Shown in pieces: positions 8,585 through 17,309 of a DNA stretch of 64,000 bases; position 1 is the first letter of the stretch; the number at the start of each line of letters is the position of its first letter. The notes below the pieces were generated by a model that saw only the letters and a program-made list of their open reading frames with translations, had not been told where the DNA came from and did no database searches. The stretch is taken from assembly GCF_000725495.1 (NCBI RefSeq), contig NZ_JNZD01000008.1, positions 1-64,000 of the forward strand. The letters run 5' to 3'. Source of the stretch: Streptomyces aureus. GTDB taxonomy: Bacteria > Actinomycetota > Actinomycetes > Streptomycetales > Streptomycetaceae. The position numbers and the translations under genes are program-made.

Positions 8585-8769
8585 TGCGGCGGGGCGCCTG
8601 AGACACCAGGGTGGGGGACGGGTTCCGTGGGGCGGTGCGGGTCCCAGTGGTCCAGTCCTTCGGCGACGACTCCGTCCCAGGTCCCGCCATCGGGAGTGAG
8701 CCAGCGCACACCTGCCGTAGAGTTGAGCGCGGTCGAACCTGACCACGGCAGATCGGAAGGGCAGCAGGA

Positions 8770-10164
8770 GTGACCGTCGACGACACCGGCTCCGGCACGG
8801 GTGCCCACCCCGCCCCCGGCGGCGAGCCCGGCCGCACCGCCGGGCCGGTCACGGACGCGACCCCCGCACGGGCCGCCGCGCACGGCGAGGCCCGGCAGGA
8901 CGCCCGTCCGGGCGCCGGGCCGGGCACCCGCCAGGATCACCCCGGCCACCGCGCCGACGCGGGAGGCGGCCCCCAGGGGGACGACCGTTTCGCCGCCGGG
9001 GGCGACCACCGCGGCGACGGCCACGGCGGCGACGCACGGCCGGACGTCCGTGCCGACGCACGGCACGAGGCGAACGGCCGCGTGGACCCCCAGGCCGAGC
9101 CGGAGTCCGAGGAGGACCCGCTGGCGCTGCGCCTGGAGGGGCTGATCCTCGGCGCCGAACGCCGGTACACCCCCTTCCAGGCCGCCCGCAGCGCGGGCGT
9201 CTCCATGGAACTGGCCTCCCGCTTCTGGCGGGCGATGGGCTTCGCGGACATCGGCCAGGCCAAGGCGCTGACCGAGGCGGACGTCCTCGCCCTGCGCCGC
9301 CTCGCCGGTCTCGTCGAGGCGGGCCTGCTGAGCGAGGCCATGGCCGTCCAGGTCGCCCGCTCCACCGGGCAGACCACCGCCCGTCTGGCCGAATGGCAGA
9401 TCGATTCCTTCCTGGAGGGTCTGACCGAGCCCCCGGAGCCGGGCATGACCCGCACCGAGGTCACGTACCCGTTGATCGAACTGCTCCTGCCCGAGCTGGA
9501 GGAGTTCCTCGTCTACGTCTGGCGCCGCCAGCTCGCCGCGGCCACCGGCCGGGTCGTGCAGGCCGCCGACGACGAGGAGATGGTCGACCGCCGGCTCGCC
9601 GTCGGCTTCGCCGACCTGGTCGGCTTCACCCGGCTCACGCGCCGCATGGAGGAGGAGGAACTCGGCGAGCTCGTCGAGGCCTTCGAGACCACCGCGGCGG
9701 ACCTGGTGGCGGCCCACGGGGGCCGCCTCATCAAGACCCTCGGCGACGAGGTGCTCTACTCCGCGGACGACGCCGGTGTCGCCGCCGAGATCGCGCTGCG
9801 GCTCATCGAGACGATGGCCAACGACGAGACCATGCCGGAGCTGCGCGTCGGCATCGCGTTCGGCACGGTGACCACCCGGATGGGCGATGTGTTCGGTACG
9901 ACCGTGAACCTGGCGAGCCGGCTCACGTCGATAGCGCCGCGCGACGCCGTCCTCGTCGACGGTGCCTTCGCCGAGGAGCTGACCCGCACCGGTGCGTCGC
10001 CCGCCTCCGAGGCGGAGGCCGCCGAGGCCGCGGCCGCCGCGGAGAAGGAGGGCGAGGAACCCCCCTCGTACCGCTTCGCGCTCCAGCCGATGTGGCAGCG
10101 GCCCGTCCGCGGCCTCGGCGTCATCGAGCCCTGGCTGCTGGCCCGCCGCGCCGACGAGTCGTAG
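8770..10164 (+). CDS. cya: Class III adenylate cyclase
   Basis: A 464-residue cytosolic cAMP synthase. Residues 1-113 are a Gly/His/Asp-rich disordered extension, 115-260 a helical regulatory region and 270-440 the class III catalytic domain. Catalytic residues are complete: metal aspartates Asp282 (GFADLVGF) and Asp326 (TLGDEV), adenine-specifying Lys322 and Asp373, and transition-state Asn380/Arg384 (TTVNLASR). Streptomyces Cya makes cAMP needed for germination and affects development. GTG at 8770 follows a GCAGGAG ribosome site. It is 185 bp after birA and transcribed with the same polarity. The N-terminal extension looks longer than I remember for other Streptomyces Cya proteins. Confidence 0.94.
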   Translation: MTVDDTGSGTGAHPAPGGEPGRTAGPVTDATPARAAAHGEARQDARPGAGPGTRQDHPGHRADAGGGPQGDDRFAAGGDHRGDGHGGDARPDVRADARHEANGRVDPQAEPESEEDPLALRLEGLILGAERRYTPFQAARSAGVSMELASRFWRAMGFADIGQAKALTEADVLALRRLAGLVEAGLLSEAMAVQVARSTGQTTARLAEWQIDSFLEGLTEPPEPGMTRTEVTYPLIELLLPELEEFLVYVWRRQLAAATGRVVQAADDEEMVDRRLAVGFADLVGFTRLTRRMEEEELGELVEAFETTAADLVAAHGGRLIKTLGDEVLYSADDAGVAAEIALRLIETMANDETMPELRVGIAFGTVTTRMGDVFGTTVNLASRLTSIAPRDAVLVDGAFAEELTRTGASPASEAEAAEAAAAAEKEGEEPPSYRFALQPMWQRPVRGLGVIEPWLLARRADES

Positions 10165-10195
10165 CACTCCCCGCCCCTGTTGACCCCTGTTCGCC

Positions 10196-12718
10196 TCACT
10201 GTTCGTCCTGGCCGGGCGACAGCAGGCCGTCCACGCAGATCCCGACGATCGGTACGCACACGTCCGGCGGCCGGTGGGACGGCGTCGTGGCGCTCGGGGT
10301 CGGCGACGGGGTGTGCCGCGGCACCTCGGCGGACGGCGTGGCCGCCGGTGTCGGCCGTGCGGCGGGTGCCGTGGTCACGGGGGCCGTGGGGATGCCGGTG
10401 GTGCCCGGCGCCGGGGCGACGGGGCCCCTGCCGTGTGCGGCCGGGGACGTGACGCCCGGTGTCGGGACCGGTCCCGGGAAGCGGCTGGTGTCCGAGGTGG
10501 GCGCGGGGCTCGTCCCGCCCATCGCGGGGCTCGCCGGGGCGGCTCCGGCCCGCGTGGGCGAGGGCATCGCCGCGACGGTGGGGACGGCGTCGCCCGCCGA
10601 GTCGTTGTCGGTGGCCGTCGCGACGGGTTCGGCCTCCGCGTTCCCGCCGGCCGTGCCTCCGGTGCCCGCGTCCGGCGTCATCCGGGCGAGGCTCAGGACG
10701 CCCGCGGCGAGCGCGAGTCCGCCCATGGCGAAGAGCACCCGGCGCTGACGCGGCTTGCGGTGCCGGCCCCGGACGGCACGAAGCCGGACGGGCACGGTCT
10801 CATCGCCCCAGGGCAGCTCCCCGCCCCCGGCCCGCCCCGCCGGAACGATCCCGCACGCGCCGCCCCCGGCACCCGACTCCCGGCCCGCCGCCCCCGGCTT
10901 CCCGGTTCCCGTCTCCGGCTCCCCGGTTCCCTCGCTCGACTCCTGGCCCGCAGTCCCCGGCTTCCGGCCTGTCGCCCGCGGCTTCCCGGTTCCCGCATCC
11001 GGCTTCCGGCCTGCCGCCCCCGGCTCCCGGCTTCCCGCCCCGGGCTCCCCGGCCCTCAGCCGAGGCCCGCCGACTCCGCCTGCGGCGTCCACCGCGCGTC
11101 CACCGGTGGCCGTGGCGAGGGTCGGCGAGTCCCCGCGCGCCCTCGTGCTCCGCACGCTCGCCGTGTCCTGGGCGCCGAGTGTCGCGCCTCGGGCCTCGGC
11201 GACCCGCTCACCGGCGGGGACGGCGAGGGTCGGCGTGTCGTCCGCCGACCTCACGCCGCGCGCCGCGGCTCCGGCCGCGAGGGCGTCGGTCGCAGCGGGG
11301 TCGGCGGACTTGCCGCTCCGCGCCGTCGCGGTTCGCCCGCTCAGCATGTCCAGGGCACTGCGCCCTGCGCCTCCAGCTCCGGCTTCGGTCGCCCGCTCGC
11401 CGGCCGGCACGGCAAGGGTGGGCGTGTCGTCCCCCGCCTCGGCGCCGCGCGCGTGGTCCGCATCCCAGGCGCCTCGCGCCGCGGCTCCGGTTTCCGCCGC
11501 GCGGGCTCCGGCCGCGGCGGGGTCGGTCGGCCAGTTCCCCTGCGCCTTCGCGTTGCGCACGCTCGCCGCGTCCACGGGGCCGCGGGACGCGCCTCGGGCT
11601 GCGGTGGCCCGGTTGTCGGCCGGCACGGCAAGGGTGGGCGTGTCGTCCCCCGCCTCGGAGCGGCGCGCGTCGGCCGTGTCCTGGGTGCCGCGCGACGCGC
11701 CTCGGGCTGCGGTGGCCACGTCGTCGGCCGGGACGGTGAGGGGCGGTGCGTCGGTCCACGCCTTCGCGCCGCGCGTGGCGGCCGTGACTTGGGCGGCCTG
11801 CGCCGCCGTTGCGGCTTCCGTCGTCCGGGTCCCGGTCGCGGTGGGGTCGGTCGGCCCCTCGCTCTGCGTTTTCGCGGTCCGCGCGGTCAGCGTGTCCGGG
11901 GCGCCGCGCCCTGCGGCTCCCGCTTCGGTCGCCCAGGCGTCGGCCGGGTCGGCGAAGGCCGGTGTGTCCGCCCTTGGTCCCGCGTCCCGCGTGTCGGCCG
12001 CGTTTCCGCTCTCCGCCGCGCGGTTGGACGCCGTGTTCCGGTCGGGGCCCGGCGCGGCCCCGGTTGCCGCCTCGGTGTTCGTCGGGGCATCGGCTTCCTG
12101 AGCCCGGGTGTCCGAAGTGTTCCCGGAGGCCGGCTTCGTGGCGAGGGACGTGTTCTCGGGGTCCGTCGCTCGGGGCGCGGGCGGCGAGGCGTCAACTCCC
12201 GTCCGGGTGACGTGGGTGCTCGGCGGGTTGCCGGGTTCCTGGGCATCGCGCTGACCGGAGACCGCGCCGTGGGTGGTTCCGGCTGCCCCGGGCCTCGTCG
12301 GAGCCGGTCCCGTCGCTCCAGGGGCCCAGGCCTTCGCGGCCCGGTCGCAGGAGGTCTCCGCCGACGGGGTACGGGCCTCCGCGGCGTCGGCCTTCGCGGC
12401 AGCCGTGTCGGCGTCGGCCCTCTTCCTGGCGGCCGCCAGGATCGCGGCCATGCGGGCGCTGGGCGTCCTTGCGGCGGGGGTGTCGGATGCGGCTGCCGGG
12501 GGCGGCACGGCGGCCGGCATCGCCCTGTTGAGCGGCCTGACGCGACCCCACCGGGTGTCGGCGGGACCGGCGCCGGCCGCCGCGGCGGAGGCCCGCCGGT
12601 CCGGCGACGCGTCCGGTCCGGCCGCCTCGGAGGCCCCCCGCTGGGCCGGCGGTCGCGTGAGTGCGGTTCGCTGACCCGGCCGGGTGCCCGCGGCCTGCGG
12701 TGTCTCGCGGTTCGTCAT
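10196..12718 (-). CDS. Giant low-complexity Ala/Thr/Gly/Pro protein with one membrane helix
   Basis: An 840-residue protein of mostly disordered sequence. About 650 N-terminal residues are Ala/Thr/Arg/Asp-rich with degenerate 36-residue repeats (motif DDTPTLAVPA seen at least three times). A basic stop-transfer cluster (RHRKPRQRR) comes next, then one hydrophobic helix (LFAMGGLALAAGVLSLA, about 660-677). A Pro/Thr/Ala-rich, probably extracytoplasmic stretch of about 160 residues ends in DVCVPIVGICVDGLLSPG with two cysteines. N-in/C-out topology is inferred from the positive-inside rule. ATG at 12718 has a GGGAGGG ribosome site. It is convergent with cya. The third-position GC pattern supports coding on this strand. 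I do not recognise a family or function. Confidence 0.7.
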   Translation of the reverse strand: MTNRETPQAAGTRPGQRTALTRPPAQRGASEAAGPDASPDRRASAAAAGAGPADTRWGRVRPLNRAMPAAVPPPAAASDTPAARTPSARMAAILAAARKRADADTAAAKADAAEARTPSAETSCDRAAKAWAPGATGPAPTRPGAAGTTHGAVSGQRDAQEPGNPPSTHVTRTGVDASPPAPRATDPENTSLATKPASGNTSDTRAQEADAPTNTEAATGAAPGPDRNTASNRAAESGNAADTRDAGPRADTPAFADPADAWATEAGAAGRGAPDTLTARTAKTQSEGPTDPTATGTRTTEAATAAQAAQVTAATRGAKAWTDAPPLTVPADDVATAARGASRGTQDTADARRSEAGDDTPTLAVPADNRATAARGASRGPVDAASVRNAKAQGNWPTDPAAAGARAAETGAAARGAWDADHARGAEAGDDTPTLAVPAGERATEAGAGGAGRSALDMLSGRTATARSGKSADPAATDALAAGAAARGVRSADDTPTLAVPAGERVAEARGATLGAQDTASVRSTRARGDSPTLATATGGRAVDAAGGVGGPRLRAGEPGAGSREPGAAGRKPDAGTGKPRATGRKPGTAGQESSEGTGEPETGTGKPGAAGRESGAGGGACGIVPAGRAGGGELPWGDETVPVRLRAVRGRHRKPRQRRVLFAMGGLALAAGVLSLARMTPDAGTGGTAGGNAEAEPVATATDNDSAGDAVPTVAAMPSPTRAGAAPASPAMGGTSPAPTSDTSRFPGPVPTPGVTSPAAHGRGPVAPAPGTTGIPTAPVTTAPAARPTPAATPSAEVPRHTPSPTPSATTPSHRPPDVCVPIVGICVDGLLSPGQDEQ
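11180..11760 (-). repeat. Degenerate 108-bp (36-codon) tandem repeat inside the 840-aa gene
   Basis: Blocks recur at multiples of 108 bp. CCGGCACGGCAAGGGTGGGC appears at 11404 and 11620 (216 bp apart), and GACGCGCCTCGGGCTGCGG at 11586 and 11694 (108 bp apart). Related but diverged copies fill the gaps. In protein terms the unit is 36 residues and carries DDTPTLAVPA followed by an ARGA segment. Confidence 0.75.
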
Positions 12719-12922
12719 GATCGTCCCTCCCCGGCGGGCCGGTGTCCCTGATGCGCTCTGGCGGTGCGCAGGTTATGCACGGTCTGAATGCGCGGAAACG
12801 AAGTTCGTCGACATGTCACTCGAACGAGGAGGTGCGGCCCGAGGGCACGGGTTTCGCCGGACGGCCCCGGCTGCGATGATCGGGGCGTCGATTTGTTAAC
12901 CCGCGTTAACCGGGAGGGTGTC

Positions 12923-13762
12923 ATGGCGCAGCAAGAGGCGGATCGGGCGACGGACCAGGTGACGGAGCCGGGCGAGCGCAGGTTCGGGGAGTTCGTGGCC
13001 GTACGCCGGCACGGGTACGTCGCCGAGCTCGTCCTCGACCGGCCCAAGGCCATGAACGCCGTGTCCACGGACATGGCCCGCTCCGTCGCGGGCGCCTGCG
13101 ACGCGCTCGCGGCGGACCGGGACGTGCGCGTGGTCGTCCTGACCTCCACCCATGAGCGGGCCTTCTGCGTCGGCGCCGACCTGAAGGAGCGCAACTCCTT
13201 CACCGACGCCGAGCTGGTACGGCAGCGCCCGATCGCCCGGGCCGCGTACACCGGCGTCCTGGAACTGCCGATGCCGACCGTCGCCGCCGTCCACGGCTTC
13301 GCGCTGGGCGGCGGGTTCGAGCTGGCGCTGTCCTGCGACCTGATCGTGGCCGACCGTACGGCGGTCGTGGGACTGCCCGAGGTGTCCGTCGGCGTGATCC
13401 CCGGCGGCGGTGGCACGCAGCTGCTTCCGCGCCGGGTCGGTGCCGCGCGCGCGGCCGAGCTCATCTTCTCGGCGCGCCGTCTGGAAGCCGCGGAGGCACG
13501 CGAGTTGGGCCTGGTGGACGAGCTGGTGGAGGCCGGACAGGACCGGGCGGAAGCGCTCGCGCTGGCCGCCCGCATCGCCGCGAACTCGCCGGTCGGACTG
13601 CGCGCCGCCAAGCGTGCGCTGCGCCTCGGTCATGGCCTCGACCTGCGGGCCGGCCTGGACGTCGAGGACGCCGCCTGGCGGTCCGTCGCCTTCTCCGGCG
13701 ACCGGGCGGAAGGCGTAGCCGCGTTCAACGAGAAGCGCAAGCCGGAGTGGCCGGGAGAGTAG
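12923..13762 (+). CDS. Enoyl-CoA hydratase/isomerase (crotonase family)
   Basis: A 279-residue crotonase-fold enzyme acting on acyl-CoA thioesters, most likely hydrating trans-2-enoyl-CoA in fatty-acid or amino-acid breakdown. It contains the oxyanion-hole segment CVGADLKERN and GFALGGGFELALSCD. Both glutamates that align with the catalytic pair of rat crotonase are kept (FELAL and LPEVSVGVIPGGGG), which favours hydratase over isomerase. ATG at 12923 follows GGGAGGG. It is divergent from the 840-residue protein and followed 85 bp later by cdgE. No other beta-oxidation gene adjoins it, so the substrate is open. Confidence 0.9.
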   Translation: MAQQEADRATDQVTEPGERRFGEFVAVRRHGYVAELVLDRPKAMNAVSTDMARSVAGACDALAADRDVRVVVLTSTHERAFCVGADLKERNSFTDAELVRQRPIARAAYTGVLELPMPTVAAVHGFALGGGFELALSCDLIVADRTAVVGLPEVSVGVIPGGGGTQLLPRRVGAARAAELIFSARRLEAAEARELGLVDELVEAGQDRAEALALAARIAANSPVGLRAAKRALRLGHGLDLRAGLDVEDAAWRSVAFSGDRAEGVAAFNEKRKPEWPGE

Positions 13763-13811
13763 TCCTCGCCGTCCGCGGCCGCGCGGCCGTACCCCTGTTC
13801 GCCCCACCGAT

Positions 13812-13846
13812 GTCCCAATTATGGGCAAATATACATAGCCTGGGAC
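13812..13846 (+). promoter_or_regulatory. A/T-rich promoter patch with inverted repeat before cdgE
   Basis: GTCCCA (13812-13817) and TGGGAC (13841-13846) flank a 23-bp segment that is strikingly A/T-rich for this genome and contains TACATA (13831-13836), a possible -10. The start codon follows at 13848, so the leader would be very short. Confidence 0.35.
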
Positions 13847-13847
13847 G

Positions 13848-15002
13848 ATGGGTGAGGAGAGTCGGCTCAGGGCCGTGGTGACCCTGGCGCAGGGGATGGC
13901 GGCGGCGCACACCCCGCGGGAGTCGTGGCGGGCCGCGGCGCTCGGCGCGTGTCACGCGCTGACCGGGAGTTTCGCCGCGCTCTCCGTCTGGGAGCGCGAA
14001 CTCGGCAGGCTGCGGGTGCTGGTCAACGTCGGCGACCGGGCCCCGGACGAGGACGAGTTCCCCGACGGGGAGGCCTACCCGGTGCACCAGTTCCCGGAGA
14101 TCACCGAGTTCCTGCACGAACGCTGGGCGGGCGGCGGCGAGCCCAACGCCTGGGTCGAGACCGCCGACGGCCCGGCGGCCGGCCCCGCCGGGTACTGCCA
14201 CCAGCGGGTGGCCGCGCTGCGCAGGCGCGGCCGCGGCTGCTGCGTCGTCGCCCCCGTCGTCCTGAACGGCAGGGCCTGGGGCGAGCTCTACGTGGCCCGC
14301 CCGGCCGGAGTGGCCGTCTTCGGCCCGGCCGACGCCGACTTCGCGACCGTCCTCGCCTCCGTCGTCGCCGCCGGGATCGCCCAGACCGAGCGACTGGAGG
14401 AGGCCCGGCGCCTCGCCTACACGGACTCCCTGACCGGACTCGCCAACCGTCGCGCCGTGGACGTACGGCTCGACGAGGCCGTCGAACGGCACCGGGAGGA
14501 GGGCGCCGTGGTCAGTCTCGTCGTCTGCGACCTGAACGGGCTCAAGCGCGTCAACGACACCCTGGGGCACGCCGTCGGTGACCGGCTCCTCGAACGGTTC
14601 GGGTCGGTGCTCTCGCTGTGCGGGGCCATGCTCCCGGGCACCCTCGCCGCCCGGCTCGGCGGCGACGAGTTCTGTCTGCTGGCGGTGGGCCCGCCGGCGG
14701 ACGACGTGGTCCGGATCGCCGGTGAACTCTGCTGCCGCGCGGCCGAGTTGGAACTCGGTGAGGGCGTGGCGTGCGGGGTCGCCTCGACCGGGGACCCGAT
14801 CGGCCCGGTGCGGTCGGCGCGCCGGCTGTTCCGGCTGGCGGACGCGGCCCAGTACCGGGCCAAGGCCGTACGGGCCGCGAAGCCGGTGGTCGCCGGGCGC
14901 GAGGGCCCCGACGATCCCGTCGTACGCCTCGCGGACGCACCCTCGCCCACGGCGGGCGAACGCCGCAGGTTCCGAGGCCGCCACGACCGGCCCCGCACAT
15001 GA
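13848..15002 (+). CDS. cdgE: GAF-GGDEF diguanylate cyclase
   Basis: A 384-residue cytosolic protein. Residues 1-175 form a GAF-like sensory domain and about 188-350 a GGDEF domain. The domain shows DSLTGLANRR, DLNGLKRVNDTLGHAVGD and the active-site GGDEF at 271-275. It should make cyclic di-GMP from two GTP, the signal that holds BldD on DNA and delays Streptomyces development. The RxxD inhibitory site expected five residues before GGDEF is absent (the stretch reads PGTLAARL), so product inhibition through that site is unlikely. The tail after 350 is disordered. Domain order and the place beside hutH match CdgE of S. coelicolor as I recall it. No EAL domain is present. Confidence 0.88.
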   Translation: MGEESRLRAVVTLAQGMAAAHTPRESWRAAALGACHALTGSFAALSVWERELGRLRVLVNVGDRAPDEDEFPDGEAYPVHQFPEITEFLHERWAGGGEPNAWVETADGPAAGPAGYCHQRVAALRRRGRGCCVVAPVVLNGRAWGELYVARPAGVAVFGPADADFATVLASVVAAGIAQTERLEEARRLAYTDSLTGLANRRAVDVRLDEAVERHREEGAVVSLVVCDLNGLKRVNDTLGHAVGDRLLERFGSVLSLCGAMLPGTLAARLGGDEFCLLAVGPPADDVVRIAGELCCRAAELELGEGVACGVASTGDPIGPVRSARRLFRLADAAQYRAKAVRAAKPVVAGREGPDDPVVRLADAPSPTAGERRRFRGRHDRPRT

Positions 15003-15206
15003 CCGGAGCGGCAGGACCGGCCCCGCACGTCACCGTGGAGCCACGACCGGCCCCGAACGGGGCGACGGCGGCCCGCGCCCGACCGCGGCCCCCGCGGCCC
15101 CGCCCCCGGTGCGTCGCGGCACCCGCGTTGTGACGTACGCCGGGGTAAGGGGTCAACCGGCCGTCCACTAGTGACATCATCGAATTCACTGCGTACGCTC
15201 CTGAAT

Positions 15207-16751
15207 ATGGATATGCACACTGTGGTGGTGGGGACGTCCGGCGTGACCGCGTCCGACGTTCTCGCCGTGGCGCGCGAAGGCGCCCGGATCGAGCTCTCCG
15301 CCGAGGCGGTCGCGGCGCTCGCCGCCGCCCGCGAGATCGTGGACGCGCTGGCCGCGAAGCCGGAGCCCGTCTACGGCGTCTCCACCGGTTTCGGCGCCCT
15401 GGCGACCCGGCACATCAGCCCGGAACTGCGCGCCCAGCTGCAGCGCAACATCGTCCGCTCGCACGCCGCCGGCATGGGCCCGCGCGTCGAGCGCGAGGTC
15501 GTCCGCGCGCTGATGTTCCTGCGGCTCAAGACCGTCTGCTCCGGGCACACCGGTGTGCGCCCCGAGGTCGCGCAGACCATGGCGGACATCCTGAACGCCG
15601 GCATCACCCCGGTCGTCCACGAGTACGGCTCCCTCGGCTGCTCCGGCGACCTCGCGCCGCTGTCCCACTGCGCCCTGACCCTGATGGGCGAGGGCGACGC
15701 CGAGGGTCCCGACGGAGTCGTGCGCCCCGCGGGCGAACTGCTCGCCGAGGCCGGCATCACCCCCGTCGAGCTGCGCGAGAAGGAGGGCCTCGCCCTCCTC
15801 AACGGCACCGACGGCATGCTCGGCATGCTGGTCATGGCCCTCGCCGACCTGGAGAAGCTGTACAAGTCGGCCGACGTCTCCGCCGCGCTCTCCCTCGAGG
15901 CGCTCCTCGGCACGGACAAGGTCCTCGCCCCCGAACTGCACGCCATCCGCCCGCACCCCGGCCAGAGCGCCAGCGCCGCCAACATGCTGGCCGTGCTGAA
16001 GGGTTCGGAGCTCACCGGCCACCACCAGGACGACGCCCCGCGCGTCCAGGACGCCTACTCCGTGCGCTGCGCCCCGCAGGTCGCGGGCGCCGGCCGGGAC
16101 ACCCTCGCGCACGCCCGTACGGTCGCCGAGCGCGAGCTGGCCTCCGCCGTGGACAACCCGGTCGTGCTGCCCGACGGCCGCGTCGAGTCGAACGGCAACT
16201 TCCACGGCGCCCCGGTCGCCTACGTCCTGGACTTCCTCGCCATCGCCGCCGCCGACCTCGGCTCGATCGCCGAGCGCCGCACCGACCGGCTGCTCGACAA
16301 GAACCGCAGCCACGGCCTGCCGCCGTTCCTCGCGGACGACGCCGGCGTCGACTCCGGTCTGATGATCGCCCAGTACACGCAGGCCGCCCTGGTCAGCGAG
16401 ATGAAGCGGCTCGCCGTACCGGCCTCCGCGGACTCCATCCCCTCCTCCGCCATGCAGGAGGACCACGTCTCCATGGGCTGGTCGGCCGCGCGCAAGCTGC
16501 GCACCTCGGTGGACAACCTGACCCGCATCGTGGCGATCGAGCTGTACGCCGCCACCCGCGCGATCGAACTCCGCGAGGGCCTCACCCCCGCCCCGGCCTC
16601 GCGCGCGGTCATCGACGCGGTCCGCGCGGCCGGTGTCCAGGGCCCCGGCCCGGACCGCTTCCTCGCCCCCGACCTGGAGGCGGCGGACGCGTTCGTGCGC
16701 ACGGGCGGCGTGGTGGCGGCGGTGGAGCCGCTGACCGGTCCGCTCGCCTGA
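15207..16751 (+). CDS. hutH: Histidine ammonia-lyase
   Basis: A 514-residue lyase converting L-histidine to urocanate and ammonia, the first step of the Hut pathway. The MIO prosthetic group forms from a Cys-Ser-Gly triad (Cys145-Ser146-Gly147 in [14 protein letters not shown]) instead of the usual Ala-Ser-Gly. Other family blocks are visible: [33 protein letters not shown] and [10 protein letters not shown] at 15207 and ATG at 15213 are both possible and differ by two residues. No other hut genes adjoin, as is usual in Streptomyces, where hut genes are scattered. A 10-bp-stem hairpin follows. Confidence 0.96.
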   Translation: MDMHTVVVGTSGVTASDVLAVAREGARIELSAEAVAALAAAREIVDALAAKPEPVYGVSTGFGALATRHISPELRAQLQRNIVRSHAAGMGPRVEREVVRALMFLRLKTVCSGHTGVRPEVAQTMADILNAGITPVVHEYGSLGCSGDLAPLSHCALTLMGEGDAEGPDGVVRPAGELLAEAGITPVELREKEGLALLNGTDGMLGMLVMALADLEKLYKSADVSAALSLEALLGTDKVLAPELHAIRPHPGQSASAANMLAVLKGSELTGHHQDDAPRVQDAYSVRCAPQVAGAGRDTLAHARTVAERELASAVDNPVVLPDGRVESNGNFHGAPVAYVLDFLAIAAADLGSIAERRTDRLLDKNRSHGLPPFLADDAGVDSGLMIAQYTQAALVSEMKRLAVPASADSIPSSAMQEDHVSMGWSAARKLRTSVDNLTRIVAIELYAATRAIELREGLTPAPASRAVIDAVRAAGVQGPGPDRFLAPDLEAADAFVRTGGVVAAVEPLTGPLA

Positions 16752-16764
16752 CGGGAGCAGCCGT

Positions 16765-16797
16765 CCTGTGGGCCCGGCCTGTGCCGCGGCCCACAGG
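16765..16797 (+). terminator. hutH terminator hairpin
   Basis: CCTGTGGGCC and GGCCCACAGG form a perfect 10-bp stem around a 13-nt loop, 14 bp after the hutH stop. Confidence 0.65.
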
Positions 16798-16838
16798 GCT
16801 CGCCTCGCCCTCTGGGGCCAGGGTGTGCTACTGTCTCA

Positions 16839-16867
16839 TTGATACGTTTTTGGTACCCATTTACTTT
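16839..16867 (+). promoter_or_regulatory. Sigma-70-like promoter of the cold-shock gene
   Basis: TTGATA (16839-16844), a 17-bp spacer and TACTTT (16862-16867) make a good housekeeping-type promoter in an A/T-rich island. Transcription from about 16874 would give a leader of roughly 100 nt before the cold-shock start codon. Confidence 0.6.
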
Positions 16868-16869
16868 GT

Positions 16870-16909
16870 GCGCCTGATCGGAATCCTCCGCAGGCGCGTT
16901 TTGTTTTAC
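16870..16909 (+). terminator. Leader hairpin with T-tract before the cold-shock gene (possible attenuator)
   Basis: GCGCCTG (16870-16876) and CAGGCGC (16891-16897) form a 7-bp stem followed at once by GTTTTGTTTT, which resembles a factor-independent terminator. Such T-tracts are rare in this GC-rich DNA. It lies between the promoter and the coding region. A 10-nt direct repeat GCATCTCCGG (16912-16921 and 16933-16942) follows. Confidence 0.45.
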
Positions 16910-16972
16910 CGGCATCTCCGGCGTTACCCGGTGCATCTCCGGATGGGACCCCTACCTGTTCAGGAGAACAAC

Positions 16973-17176
16973 ATGGCTACTGGCACCGTGAAGTGGTTCA
17001 ACTCGGAAAAGGGCTTCGGCTTCATCGAGCAGGACGGCGGCGGCCCCGACGTCTTCGCCCACTACTCGAACATCGCGAGCTCCGGCTTCCGTGAGCTCCT
17101 CGAGGGTCAGAAGGTCACCTTCGACGTCACGCAGGGCCAGAAGGGCCTGCAGGCGGAGAACATCGTTCCCGCCTAG
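16973..17176 (+). CDS. Cold-shock protein (CspA family)
   Basis: A 67-residue OB-fold protein that binds single-stranded DNA or RNA and acts as an RNA chaperone. Both RNA-binding motifs are intact: KGFGFIEQ (RNP1) and DVFAHYS (RNP2, usually VFVHFS). It also has the family start [17 protein letters not shown]. An AGGAGA ribosome site sits 6 bases before ATG at 16973. A roughly 100-nt leader, as in cold-shock mRNAs, precedes it. The next gene is a DEAD-box RNA helicase, a sensible functional partner for unwinding RNA in the cold. A hairpin after the stop separates the two. Confidence 0.95.
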   Translation: MATGTVKWFNSEKGFGFIEQDGGGPDVFAHYSNIASSGFRELLEGQKVTFDVTQGQKGLQAENIVPA

Positions 17177-17194
17177 TTCGAGCGCGCTTTTCCA

Positions 17195-17232
17195 GAGCCG
17201 GGTCCCGCGCCTTCGGGTGCGGGTCCCGGCTC
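17195..17232 (+). terminator. Cold-shock gene terminator
   Basis: GAGCCGGGTCCCGC (17195-17208) pairs with GCGGGTCCCGGCTC (17219-17232) with a single mismatch and a 10-nt loop, just after a CTTTT tract. Confidence 0.65.
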
Positions 17233-17309
17233 AGCGCTGTGACAGCTCATGCAGTCGGTGAGCGCTGTGTGTGCAGTCCGTGGGCCCAGGAAGGAAAACC
17301 AGATCCAGC

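Noticed and set aside
8585..8766. Possible short minus-strand gene between birA and cya with a peptide containing RWLTPDGGTWDGVV
   Set aside because: The frame continues far into the antisense of birA without a natural end, and the region must also carry the cya promoter. Evidence is too thin.
10274..12751. An 825-codon plus-strand frame opposite the low-complexity membrane protein
   Set aside because: Almost entirely Arg/Gly, no membrane helix, no ribosome site. The minus-strand frame has a ribosome site, a positive-inside helix and gene-like codon bias, though neither has a recognised fold.
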